Below are positions 25,479 through 34,582 of a stretch of DNA of 64,000 bases, piece by piece. The notes beneath the pieces were generated by a model. That model searched no databases. It worked only from the letters and a program-made list of their open reading frames with translations, and was not told where the DNA came from. The translations under genes were made by a program, and so were the position numbers. Source of the DNA: Lachnospiraceae bacterium A4 (lineage in GTDB: Bacteria > Bacillota > Clostridia > Lachnospirales > Lachnospiraceae); assembly GCA_000403215.2 (NCBI GenBank), contig KE159560.1:477269-541268 (forward strand). Direction: 5' to 3'. Each line of letters starts with the position of its first letter. Within the stretch, counting starts at the first letter, position 1.

Positions 25479-27077
25479 CTAAAATTCAGTAAAGCCTCCA
25501 TCATTCACCACATACCTTTCAATCACACAGCTATGCGGCTTATCTGCGGCTTCCCTGTCGTAATTCACCCCGACAAGAAGTATTTCACCGCTGTAGCATT
25601 CTAGGCTTTGTGTATACTTCCGGTTTTTTATCTGTTGCAATGCAGTGTCGGCAGATTTATCATATTTCAGTTCAACAAGAAGCGCAGGCTTATTTGTATG
25701 CGGCAGTGGCAAAAATACCAGATCTGCAAAACCTTTTCCTGTCGGAAACTCTCTTACTAATACATAATCTTTTCTTGCGCTGTAGTATGCCAGCCCGATC
25801 GCACATGCCATTGAGTTCTCATCATTGTATGTCAAAACAGACGCTGCCTCTGTATGCGCCCTGTCCAGCGCAAGCGCAACATGTTCTGCATTTCCCTTGA
25901 TTGTATCCTCAAGCAGTTTTTCAGATGCCTGCAATATACGCATAATTTCTACCCATCCGCCGACACTCATAGCGTTTTCAAATTCTTCGATAATCTCCCT
26001 GTTTGGAATATACACTTCCTTTGCCAATACGTCATAGGCAAGATATCCCAAATGTATCAATAATGTCAGCACATCATCTTTGGTCTTAAAGGTATGCATG
26101 TCATTCTGAAAACTTTTGGTATTTACCTCAACACGCCCGCCGCCAAGCATATGTGCGATATCAGACCGCAGACCGTCATAATCCATATCCATATAAACTT
26201 TTAATGCCTCGTAGGTTTCTGTTGCGGTCCAGTAATTCGAAAACTCCTGACAGCTCATTGCCTCTACGACAGATTTGGGATTATATATATGCTGGAATCT
26301 CTTAAACTGATATCCATCATACCAACTGCTTGTTTTCTCGAAATCCATACCAAAACGCACGCACAATACCTTTACCTCTTCCTCTGTAAAGCCTGTGTAC
26401 TCCTCGAACATTTTTTGGCTGGTCATAGAATATTCCCTAAACATATTTAACGCGGAATGCTTACCATATTTTTTCACTGGTAAAATACCTGTCATGTAAG
26501 CAAGAGCAACATAAGGCTGATCTTTTAACAATACCCGCAGAAAGTCAAGGTATTCTTTCTGCAAATCTTCTGCTTCCTGACGCTCACGCATTACACAATC
26601 CCACTCATCAATCAAAAAAATAAATTCCCTGTCTGTTTCCGCATAAATCTGTTCCAGCACTGAAACAAGATTTGTCTCCTGCGCTGGAAAATGTTCACTG
26701 TATAACCTCTTTATATCTGCAATGACAGCCTGTTCTAAATACACTGTCAAGTTTTGTTTTTTTGCTTTGAGCAAAAACTGCTGCATATTTAGATAGATTA
26801 CATCATATTGATTTAAATATTTATGAAAAGTTTTGTCACTTTCTATTTTATATCCTGCAAACAGTTTCTTTGAATCACATCCGCGGCTATAATAAGCGGC
26901 AAGCATTTTGAGAGTCATTGATTTACCAAAGCGCCTTGGCCTGCTGACACAGATATATTTTTCTTCCGTATTCAGACATTTATTGGTGTAGGCGATCAGC
27001 TCTGTCTTGTCCACATAGATTTCAGAACACACTGCCTCCTGAAAACCTTTATTTTTCGGATTTAAATAGATTCCCAT
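25479..27077 (-). CDS. AAA-ATPase-like domain protein with C-terminal PD-(D/E)XK nuclease (copy 1)
   Basis: The 532-residue protein starts MGIYLNPKNKGFQEAV, then EIYVDKTELI and P-loop RPRRFGKSMT (about residues 46-55). Walker B is FIFLIDEWDCVM (about residues 168-179), with a sensor-like AYMTGILPVKKYG after it. The C-terminal domain holds the nuclease triad: Asp in GFADLVF, then ELK in PALLVELKY. This is the PF09820 plus PD-(D/E)XK layout abundant in Lachnospiraceae, Bacteroides and Fusobacteria, with no settled function. A paralogue of about two-thirds identity sits at 31521-33101. A mobile or defence-linked role is possible. Confidence 0.88.
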   Translation of the reverse strand: MGIYLNPKNKGFQEAVCSEIYVDKTELIAYTNKCLNTEEKYICVSRPRRFGKSMTLKMLAAYYSRGCDSKKLFAGYKIESDKTFHKYLNQYDVIYLNMQQFLLKAKKQNLTVYLEQAVIADIKRLYSEHFPAQETNLVSVLEQIYAETDREFIFLIDEWDCVMRERQEAEDLQKEYLDFLRVLLKDQPYVALAYMTGILPVKKYGKHSALNMFREYSMTSQKMFEEYTGFTEEEVKVLCVRFGMDFEKTSSWYDGYQFKRFQHIYNPKSVVEAMSCQEFSNYWTATETYEALKVYMDMDYDGLRSDIAHMLGGGRVEVNTKSFQNDMHTFKTKDDVLTLLIHLGYLAYDVLAKEVYIPNREIIEEFENAMSVGGWVEIMRILQASEKLLEDTIKGNAEHVALALDRAHTEAASVLTYNDENSMACAIGLAYYSARKDYVLVREFPTGKGFADLVFLPLPHTNKPALLVELKYDKSADTALQQIKNRKYTQSLECYSGEILLVGVNYDREAADKPHSCVIERYVVNDGGFTEF

Positions 27078-27184
27078 AGGTCTCTCCTTTTTCGTATGAT
27101 ACCTTTATTGTAAGGCAAAATTTCCTGAATATCAACAGCAAAAGCCAGAGCAGCGCTTCACTAGCGTTTATTCTGGCTTGTAAT

Positions 27185-28137
27185 TTATTGTATCTTTACT
27201 GTCTTTGTCACAGTTCCTGCATGAAAGTTGTTACTGTAGGAAACCGTAAAATCTCTGTTTTTTACCAGTTTTTTGCTTCCGGCCTTCACGCCTGATACTG
27301 CTGGCTTTTGTAATTTTCCATTAAATGTTTTATCCAAACTCTTTTTTATCGTCCACTCTTCTCCTGATTTCGGCTCTATCATAAAATCTTGTACAGCTTT
27401 ACCTTTGTATGCCCCTTTACCTGTGACAATAACCAGCGCATTTCCTGCATTTGTGTTATTCTGGTACTGTACCTTGTAGTCTTTATTCTTAACAGGCACT
27501 TTGTCCCCAATCTTCACTGTCGGTTCATTGTCCTTCAGGGCTTTTCCTGTATACTGGGTCATGTGGTATTTAAGCGTTATATTTTCAGGCTGGATAATCT
27601 GTGATTGAACAGCATCATATACAGGCAGTGTTGTCATGGTAAAGTACTCTGTAGTCTGCTCCTTCTGTCAGTGTTTTTTCTTTCTGTTTTCTGTGACTGT
27701 CACCTTCACCACAGGCTCATACGGGTATCCGTCATATATTTTTGCTTTGATCGATGCGATCGCACCGATGGGCTTCAAATCAATCCGTTCCTCATCTGGC
27801 TGATTTTCTGTCCATTTCGCAAACAGAACTGTATATGTAGTCACCGTATCTGTCTCAAAATTCCACGCTATCGTACAAGCCGCGTCCTTGTACAAGCCGC
27901 CGAAAGTATAACCCTCTGTTTCCGGTTTCTTTGGCTCTGTCACTTTGTCCCCGCTTTTTCTACAGTTCCTTACTTCCAGCGCAGATATCTGGTTCCCGTG
28001 TCCCTGCATATCAAAATGAATACTCAGCATACCACATATCTCCAGCACGCCATTTACATATGTTATATTGTAATTATTCCCGGCATCTGCATCGGATGGA
28101 ATAATGGGATAGTCCCCTGCGGTATTGGTTGTTTCAA
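27185..28137 (-). pseudogene. Decayed surface protein with Listeria-Bacteroides repeat and MBG-like repeats
   Basis: Two frames cover it. The upstream part (to 27668) has KSGDKVTEPKKPETEGYTFGGLYKDAACT and TYTVLFAKWTEN, the Flg_new/InlB-type B repeat. It then breaks near 27660 by a frameshift and stop. The next piece ends with VKNKDYKVQYQNNTNAGNALV and VKNRDFTVSYSNNFHAGTVTKTVKIQ, two MBG-like strands, and a natural stop at 27185. No signal peptide or sortase motif is present. Such modules build long extracellular adhesins; here only the tail end of one survives, with several frame breaks. Confidence 0.7.
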
Positions 28138-28297
28138 CATCACAGACCAGTTTGTTTCACAGATTAATACGCAGCATTACACGAATTATCTGCGGCAGGA
28201 GGGTATGGAGACTGTCTATATCTATGGGATTGCGTGCTGCAAAAAAAGCAGTAAAGTTGTCTGTTCCCCTATAATTTTCACGCCAACATGCCGATAA
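28138..28297 (+). pseudogene. C-terminal remnant of an AAA-ATPase-like/PD-(D/E)XK protein
   Basis: The frame reads FVSQINTQHYTNYLRQEGM and TVYIYGIACCKKSSKVV, then stops at 28297. This is the extreme C-terminus of the AAA-ATPase-like family whose N-termini read IPIGIDxFxK...YYIDKTGFI, the same subfamily as the remnant at 14419-14578. Upstream coding sequence is missing and replaced by the decayed surface-protein gene on the other strand. Non-functional. Confidence 0.65.
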
Positions 28298-28326
28298 TAT
28301 TTATATACTGATTTGGAGGGATTTTT

Positions 28327-29325
28327 ATGGCAATTCAATATACACCGATAGACCTTATCAACAAAATATCAAAAAACAATTATTCCTATACAACACATCG
28401 TGTCAAGAAAGTGACTGAAACCGATGAAAGCATCGAAAAGCTACAGGATAAGTCAGAAGCTTTACAGAAAAAACTGCAAAAGTTAAAACGCTACACTTCG
28501 GGAGGCATCTCGAAGGATATGCTGGAAAAACAGGTTACTGACTTTTTGAAATCTTACAATGATATGAAGGAAAGTTCAGAGTCCGTCACAAACAAAGACG
28601 TTCAGAAGCAGATTACAAAGCTGGAAAAGCTATTTGCGGACAATAACAAAGCGCTGAAAAAGATTGGTATTGAAAATATCAATGGACGGTACGCCCTGAA
28701 CAGCAAAACCTTTGCTGAGGCGAAGGATAAAAATATTAACGCCCTGCTCATCGGTCATGATTCATTGATCAACAAAGCCGATAAGATTATGCGCAATCTG
28801 GATGAAACTGCCGGGGACGCAGTTTACAGCACTGTGACGTACAACACCAGCACCACCACCAAATATGAGACATTGGATCTGGCATATGCTTCCTATGCAA
28901 CACTTGCGTCGTCCGCATTGTTAACGTTGGACAAATGCAATACTTTTGTACAGTCCGGCAATGGTTCTAATCCGATTGTTCAGGAGTCTGTCAATGGCTC
29001 CCTGAACTACCTTGCCAGCTCGACCAACATAGTCCTGCGAATCAGTCCTGAACAAAGCAGCTCTGCCAAAAAATATTATCAGCTCTGCCTTGAAAACAAG
29101 GACAAACTCGCCAAAATTGGCTTGAACTTCGACAGTGACAATAAACAAATGACCGTTGATGACACTGTCGATATGACGACAAGCGATTATAAAACCGCTT
29201 TCAATGAATTATTTGGCTCGAATGCTGCATTTGGGACAGAGCTCTCCGCATATTGCAAAAATATAGTCAATGACATTCTAAAGACTTCCAAAATCGATGT
29301 GTCTATCATTGATGAACAGATTTGA
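28327..29325 (+). CDS. Unknown protein with FliD-like (hook-cap) sequence features
   Basis: This 332-residue soluble protein has no signal peptide or membrane helix. The N-terminal third is coiled coil (residues ~30-90). Two segments resemble FliD C-terminal patterns: FLKSYNDMKESSESV and ALKKIGIENINGRYALNSKTFAEA, then KLAKIGLNFDSDNKQMTVDD with AFNELFGSNAAFGTELSAYC near the end. No other flagellar gene is present in the window. It could be a secreted FliD relative or a degenerate paralogue. GGAGGG precedes the ATG by 6 bases, and a strong terminator follows, so it is a single-gene unit. Confidence 0.6.
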   Translation: MAIQYTPIDLINKISKNNYSYTTHRVKKVTETDESIEKLQDKSEALQKKLQKLKRYTSGGISKDMLEKQVTDFLKSYNDMKESSESVTNKDVQKQITKLEKLFADNNKALKKIGIENINGRYALNSKTFAEAKDKNINALLIGHDSLINKADKIMRNLDETAGDAVYSTVTYNTSTTTKYETLDLAYASYATLASSALLTLDKCNTFVQSGNGSNPIVQESVNGSLNYLASSTNIVLRISPEQSSSAKKYYQLCLENKDKLAKIGLNFDSDNKQMTVDDTVDMTTSDYKTAFNELFGSNAAFGTELSAYCKNIVNDILKTSKIDVSIIDEQI

Positions 29326-29344
29326 CAAACAAATACATAGCAAA

Positions 29345-29374
29345 CGGGCTGTCATGCACGACAGCCCGTTTTTT
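29345..29374. terminator. Strong bidirectional terminator
   Basis: The 9-base-pair stem CGGGCTGTC/GACAGCCCG with a 6-base loop has six T on the plus strand, and A/T-rich sequence on the other side. It ends the FliD-like gene and abuts the stop of the convergent GH127 gene. Confidence 0.9.
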
Positions 29375-31515
29375 CAATCACATCGTATCCACACGCTCAT
29401 TTCACCCTCACCGCGGTTACACCATGTATAGTACGGAATCAGTTTCAATGTCACATCTTCATACTGCGCCGGCTCATATTTCCGATACAATGTACGCTTC
29501 TCAGACTGAGAAAACAAACGCCGTTTTCCCGGAACGCGCAGCACTGCCATCGGATGCCCCAGCTCCTCTGACATTTCCACCACTGCATTCTGACAGTCCG
29601 TTCCAAGCTGCGCTGCATCTATACTATACAAATGTAAGTCTTTGCCATTGTCTGCCTCCTCCATACAGTATACAACAGGTCCTCTTATAAATGCTGCTTT
29701 TCCAATATCCTCGCGCACGCGCTCGTTCGCGCACACGATATGTACCTCCATCGAAAACGCCAGCGAAATACAATCGCCCTCCTGCCATGCGCCGCTCAGA
29801 TACAAATAGCCGTCCTGCACAGATACTTCTTTCAGGCTGCCCTGCACAACATAGAGCTGTCCGCCGCCTTTTTCCCATGAGATACCAACAGCTGCGCCGC
29901 CGCAGACCACAGTTGCACTTCCCTTGACACTCCATCCGGGAATGCGCATTGCCAAGGTACATGACACTGCCTCCTGCGTGTGGAATTTGACAGACACATG
30001 GCCATTCCAAGGCATGTCCGTCTCCACACACAGATTCATCTCCTGTCCGCCAACCATCTTTGTCAGCACGCTGCCCATATACAGATGGAACCAAAGCGTA
30101 TCCTCCCGCTCTGTGTAGGCATAAGAGGCAACAGAACTGACAATGCGTGCAATATTGGGCGGGCAACAGGCACAGCCAAACCACTTTTGGCGGACAGGCT
30201 TTACATGGCTCTTATGAAAATCTTTGTGGCACGCCTCAGGCAGCACCTCCAAGGGATTCACATAGAAGAAGCTCTTGCCATCCAGCGCCATACCGCTCAA
30301 TACTGTATTATATAATGCTAGTTCGCAAACGTCGGCGTACTGGCTTTCTGCCTTAATTTCAAGCATCCGCCTTGCAAAAAATGCCAGTCCAATCGCCGCG
30401 CAGGTCTCTGAGTAACTGGTATCATTTGGCAGGTCAAACGGAAAAGAGAAGGACTCCCCATGGCTTGTGCCGCCAATGCCGCCTGTCACATAGAGTTTCT
30501 CTCTCACAATATTCTCCCAGAGCCGCTGGCAGGCAGCATACATGGCATCATCTTCGGTCAGCCGCGCCACATCTGCCATTCCCGAATACAGATAGACCGC
30601 CCGGACTGCATGTCCTACTGCCTCCTCCTGCTCACAGACTGGTTTGTGTGCCTGATAGTACGCATATCGCTCCTCCTCATCAAACTTGGGCAGTTGGTTC
30701 TCTCTGCCCTCGAGCACTGCGCGCTTTCGCTCCTCCTCATCAAAATAATAAGGCTTTGTCCCCCGCTGATTTAGAAAAAACCGGCTAAGCTCGAGATAAC
30801 GGTTATCGCCTGTCACCTCGTAGAGACGAACCAGTGCCATCTCTGCGATCTCATGTCCGGGATACCCTTTGCACTGGTCCTCCTGTGGTCCAAAATATAC
30901 TGCCACATAGTCCGCATACCGGCGCGCCGCGTTCAAAAGCTTGTCTTTTCCTGTCGCCTGATAGTAGGCGACAGCGCCTTCAATCAAATGTCCCAGACAG
31001 TACAGCTCATGATGGTCTTTCAGATTTGTAAATGCCCTGTCCATACCATTGATGATATAATACGTGTCCAGATAACCGTTTTCTAACTGCGCGGCACACA
31101 CAAGGTCGATCGCTTCGTCCGCAGTCTGCTCAAGCTGCGCATCCGGATGCTGTGTAAGAGAATAGCCCACTGCCTCAATCCATTTACTAAAATCACTATC
31201 CTGAAATACAAAACCATAAAATTTGTCTGGTTCTGGATTTTTGGGGTCCTCTGGCAGTGCCTCAAATCCGCGAAATGTGTAGGAAGGCGCCACATAGGCA
31301 CTGCCCTTCTTCTGCTTCTCCTGCATCATGCGCCCTGCGGCGCGGAAATTATGCATACAGTAGCTTGGCGCCGCGTCAGGGATTCTGTCGTTCAATGCCT
31401 CCCACTGATACGGAATCACCTCCTTGCGCACTAACTCCTGCTCTCTGTGCCAGAAGGCATCCGTGACAGTTACCAGCTTTAAATCAAGTGGTCTGCTGAA
31501 ATTTCTCTTGTCCAT
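29374..31515 (-). CDS. Beta-L-arabinofuranosidase, glycoside hydrolase family 127
   Basis: The 713-residue enzyme matches GH127 in size and motifs. SYTFRGFEALPEDP-type N-terminus is followed by (alpha/alpha)6-barrel helices. SETCAAIGLAFFARRM carries the Glu and Cys zinc ligands, and FGCACCPPNIARI carries the Cys pair, one of which is the catalytic nucleophile in characterised members. A beta-sandwich C-terminus follows. No signal peptide, so it is cytoplasmic and acts on imported arabino-oligosaccharides, with arabinose released from plant cell-wall glycans or glycoproteins. No sugar transporter or regulator gene is adjacent. Its start lies 5 bases after the AAA-ATPase-like copy 2. Confidence 0.92.
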   Translation of the reverse strand: MDKRNFSRPLDLKLVTVTDAFWHREQELVRKEVIPYQWEALNDRIPDAAPSYCMHNFRAAGRMMQEKQKKGSAYVAPSYTFRGFEALPEDPKNPEPDKFYGFVFQDSDFSKWIEAVGYSLTQHPDAQLEQTADEAIDLVCAAQLENGYLDTYYIINGMDRAFTNLKDHHELYCLGHLIEGAVAYYQATGKDKLLNAARRYADYVAVYFGPQEDQCKGYPGHEIAEMALVRLYEVTGDNRYLELSRFFLNQRGTKPYYFDEEERKRAVLEGRENQLPKFDEEERYAYYQAHKPVCEQEEAVGHAVRAVYLYSGMADVARLTEDDAMYAACQRLWENIVREKLYVTGGIGGTSHGESFSFPFDLPNDTSYSETCAAIGLAFFARRMLEIKAESQYADVCELALYNTVLSGMALDGKSFFYVNPLEVLPEACHKDFHKSHVKPVRQKWFGCACCPPNIARIVSSVASYAYTEREDTLWFHLYMGSVLTKMVGGQEMNLCVETDMPWNGHVSVKFHTQEAVSCTLAMRIPGWSVKGSATVVCGGAAVGISWEKGGGQLYVVQGSLKEVSVQDGYLYLSGAWQEGDCISLAFSMEVHIVCANERVREDIGKAAFIRGPVVYCMEEADNGKDLHLYSIDAAQLGTDCQNAVVEMSEELGHPMAVLRVPGKRRLFSQSEKRTLYRKYEPAQYEDVTLKLIPYYTWCNRGEGEMSVWIRCD

Positions 31516-31520
31516 TTCCC

Positions 31521-33101
31521 CTACTCCTCTCTTGTCATTCTCTCAATCACACAACTGTGTGGTTTATTCGGTTTATCCTTGTCATAATTGATTCCGACAA
31601 GCAGTATTTCACCAGTATAATTTTCAAGTGCCTGTGTATACTGCCGGTTTTTTATCTGCTGTATGGCTGTCTTTGCAGACTTGTGATATTTTAACTCCAC
31701 TACCAGCGCGGGCTGATTTGTATGCGGCAATGGCAAAAACACAATATCTGCAAACCCATGCCCAGTTGGAAATTCCCGTATTAGTTGATAATCCTTCCTT
31801 GCACTGTAATACGCAAGCCCAATTGCACAGCCAAGGGCGTTTTCATCATTGTAATTCAAGATAGAAGCCGCCTCCATATGTGCTTTGTCAAGTCCTTCGG
31901 CGACTCGCTCGGCATCTCCCTTCAAGGTATCCTCAAGCAGCCTGTCTGACGCTTTCAGAACGCGCATCACCTCCGACCAGCCGCCGATACTCATTGCATT
32001 TTCAAACTCTCCAATAATTTCCTTATTTGGAATAAATGCCTCTCTTGCCTGCGCGTCATATGCCAGATATCCCAGATGTATCAGCAGTGTGAGCACATCA
32101 TCTTTAATCTTAAAATTGCGCATGTCATTCTGAAAACTCAATGTATTGACCGTGATGCGCTCTCCGCCCAGCATTCGCACAATGTCCGTCCTAAGTCCGT
32201 CAAAATCCATGTCCATATATAGTTTGAGTGCCTCATATGTTTCTGTCGATGTCCAGTAATTTGACAGTACCTGACTTTTCATTGCCGCGACTACTGACCT
32301 CGGATTATAAATATGCTTAAATTTTCTAAAACAATATCCATCATACCAATTGCTGATTTCACCAAAATCCATACCATACTGGCTGCACAGTGTCTTTACC
32401 TCGTCCTCTGTAAAACCAGTGTACTCCTCATAGACAAACGGGTCTGTCATAGAATACTCCCAAAACATATTCAGTGCAGAATGCTGTCCGTATTTTTTCA
32501 CAGGCAAAATGCCTGTCATATAGGCGAGCGCAATATAGGGCTGATCTTTTAAGAGCTTGCGCAGAAAATCCAAATACTGCTTTTGCATGGTCTCTAAAGA
32601 TTGACGTTCACGCATTACACAGTCCCACTCATCAATCAGAATAATAAACGTTTTACCTGTTTTTGCATATATTTTCATCAGAGCGTCCGCAAGCCCCGCA
32701 TCTGTGTTCTTGATATAGGAACCATACATCTCCCAAAGCTCTTCGAGCACTTTCTCTTCCAAAGAACGAAGCACTGCCTGATTCTCTGTTCCAATCACAA
32801 ACTGCTGCATATTGAGATAAATCACATTATGCTGGTTCAAGTGTTTTTGAAAAGTTTCATCATTCGCTATCCGAAATCCTCTGAACAAATCAGCCGAATC
32901 ACAGCCACAGCTATAATAGGCCGCTAACATTTCTAATGTCATGGATTTACCAAAACGCCGCGGTCTGCTGACACAGACATATTTTTCCCTTGTGTTGAGC
33001 AGCTTATTGGTAGATGCGATCAAGCCCGTCTTATCCACATAAATCTCAGAACAGACCGATTCCTGAAAACTTTTATTGCCCGGATTCAGATATATCCCCA
33101 T
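31521..33101 (-). CDS. AAA-ATPase-like domain protein with C-terminal PD-(D/E)XK nuclease (copy 2)
   Basis: The 526-residue paralogue of 25479-27077 has the same architecture: P-loop RPRRFGKSMT, Walker B FIILIDEWDCVM, and nuclease GFADIVF ... PALVVELKY. The ATG at 33101 is chosen over one two codons upstream because AGGAGG then has 7-base spacing and the N-terminus MGIYLNPGNK matches copy 1. Divergence between copies is spread evenly, with Walker and nuclease residues kept in both, so both are probably functional. Its stop lies 5 bases before the GH127 start, an unrelated partner. Confidence 0.88.
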   Translation of the reverse strand: MGIYLNPGNKSFQESVCSEIYVDKTGLIASTNKLLNTREKYVCVSRPRRFGKSMTLEMLAAYYSCGCDSADLFRGFRIANDETFQKHLNQHNVIYLNMQQFVIGTENQAVLRSLEEKVLEELWEMYGSYIKNTDAGLADALMKIYAKTGKTFIILIDEWDCVMRERQSLETMQKQYLDFLRKLLKDQPYIALAYMTGILPVKKYGQHSALNMFWEYSMTDPFVYEEYTGFTEDEVKTLCSQYGMDFGEISNWYDGYCFRKFKHIYNPRSVVAAMKSQVLSNYWTSTETYEALKLYMDMDFDGLRTDIVRMLGGERITVNTLSFQNDMRNFKIKDDVLTLLIHLGYLAYDAQAREAFIPNKEIIGEFENAMSIGGWSEVMRVLKASDRLLEDTLKGDAERVAEGLDKAHMEAASILNYNDENALGCAIGLAYYSARKDYQLIREFPTGHGFADIVFLPLPHTNQPALVVELKYHKSAKTAIQQIKNRQYTQALENYTGEILLVGINYDKDKPNKPHSCVIERMTREE

Positions 33102-33270
33102 AACCATTCCTCCTATATCCCCATTATACAGAAGCCTCTGGCAATTAACAAGTATCTCCTTGTCATAATGTATTTTTATACAAAATTTTGAATCAAAAGA
33201 AACACGTTTATTTTATCAAAAAATCCATATACTACATTTCGTACAATAGCGCAAGTAAGGTAGTGAATGG

Positions 33271-34524
33271 ATGAAAACAGAAAAAATCAGACAGCGATAT
33301 CTTTTATTTTTATATGTTTTTCTGGGATTTGCGATCGGGCTGTTCTGCTGGGCAACCTTTGCATATTACCAGAGTAGTGTACCTAGTACAATTAGTATCA
33401 AAGCAGGGACAAGCGAGGAAATCAATCTGCGTGTTCCGGCATCCGGGATTCTCAGTACAGATTCTGAGACGATACTGGCACTCAACCAGCCGCTGACAAT
33501 CGTGGCCGGAGAGACAACCAGCTCTTACCAAATGCGGCTAAAGCTATTTGGCCTGCTGCCGCTCAAAGATGTGGACATACAGGTCATCGAAAACACAATG
33601 CTGACGCCGGTAGGACGCCCCATTGGCATCTATGTGAAAACGCAGGGCGTACTGGTGGTAGATACTGGCAGTTTTGAAGGCGCGGGCGGCGACAAGCACG
33701 CCCCTTCCGAATACAAGCTGCAATCCGGGGATTATCTGACAGCGATGGACGGCGTGGCAATCAATGACAAAAAGCAGATTCGGTCTTATGTAGAAAATGG
33801 CAATGGGGAAGAAATCATTTTTCAGGTTTCCAGAAAAGACGAACTGATACAGGTAAAAATCAAGCCAGAGCCAGACGAAAACAACGTCTACAAAATGGGG
33901 GCTTGGCTTCGTGACAGCGCACAGGGCATTGGCACTATGACATACATTGACAACCAGAACCGTTTTGGCGCACTCGGTCACGGCATCAATGATATGGATA
34001 CCGGAGAGCTGCTAAAGCTGGGCAGCGGACTTCTCTACCACACGGAAATTGTGGCAGTCAAGCGCGGTGAGCGCGGCAATCCGGGCGAGCTGACTGGCGT
34101 GATCGAGTACAAACCCGATCAGGTCTCTGGCGTCATTGTGGACAATACGGTTCAGGGGATTTATGGCATGGCAAATGCAGAGATGCTCAATGAATACACG
34201 CTGACCAGTCCCCCGCTGCCCATTGCATTAAAACAAGAAGTATCCACAGGCCCAGCACAAATCCTGTGCACAATCAACGGTGAAGCCAAGTACTATGACA
34301 TCGAATTGACAAAACTGACGCCGGGAAAAGATGCCGTAAACCGCCAGATTTCATTGGAGGTCACAGACTCAGAGCTCTTGTCGCTGACAGGCGGCATTGT
34401 TCAGGGAATGAGTGGTGCCCCCATCATACAAAATGGCAGGTTTGTCGGTGCCGTCACCCATGTGCTTGTGCAGGACAGCACAAAAGGCTATGGCATTTTT
34501 ATTGAAGATATGCTGGCACACTAA
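33271..34524 (+). CDS. spoIVB: SpoIVB serine peptidase (family S55), sporulation signalling
   Basis: The 417-residue protein has one N-terminal membrane helix (residues ~10-30) and a PDZ region (GIYVKTQGVLVVDTG ... SGDYLTAMDGVAI). The S55 peptidase domain has His in ALGHGIND and the catalytic Ser in QGMSGAPI (family consensus GMSGSPI). It is made in the forespore and cleaves SpoIVFA to activate pro-sigma-K processing in the mother cell. In most spore-formers it sits between recN and spo0A. Here recN is 9 kb away on the opposite strand and spo0A is not in the window. Confidence 0.94.
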   Translation: MKTEKIRQRYLLFLYVFLGFAIGLFCWATFAYYQSSVPSTISIKAGTSEEINLRVPASGILSTDSETILALNQPLTIVAGETTSSYQMRLKLFGLLPLKDVDIQVIENTMLTPVGRPIGIYVKTQGVLVVDTGSFEGAGGDKHAPSEYKLQSGDYLTAMDGVAINDKKQIRSYVENGNGEEIIFQVSRKDELIQVKIKPEPDENNVYKMGAWLRDSAQGIGTMTYIDNQNRFGALGHGINDMDTGELLKLGSGLLYHTEIVAVKRGERGNPGELTGVIEYKPDQVSGVIVDNTVQGIYGMANAEMLNEYTLTSPPLPIALKQEVSTGPAQILCTINGEAKYYDIELTKLTPGKDAVNRQISLEVTDSELLSLTGGIVQGMSGAPIIQNGRFVGAVTHVLVQDSTKGYGIFIEDMLAH

Positions 34525-34559
34525 AAAGCGTGTTTGAGACTTTTTCTCAAACACGCTTT
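34525..34559. terminator. Bidirectional terminator between spoIVB and the efflux operon
   Basis: A 15-base-pair perfect stem (AAAGCGTGTTTGAGA and its complement at 34545-34559) with a 5-base loop lies right after the spoIVB stop. A T-run on the minus strand side serves the convergent RND gene. Confidence 0.88.
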
Positions 34560-34582
34560 GCAGCATTCTTGGTATAATATCG

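Noticed and set aside
27605-28297. 230-codon plus-strand frame covering the surface-protein pseudogene.
   Set aside because: Most of it is the antisense of the surface-protein repeats; only the last ~50 codons look like a real coding remnant and are reported separately.
33108-33270. Sigma-G-type promoter before spoIVB.
   Set aside because: CATATACTA resembles a -10 but no convincing -35 at the right distance was found, so it is not listed.
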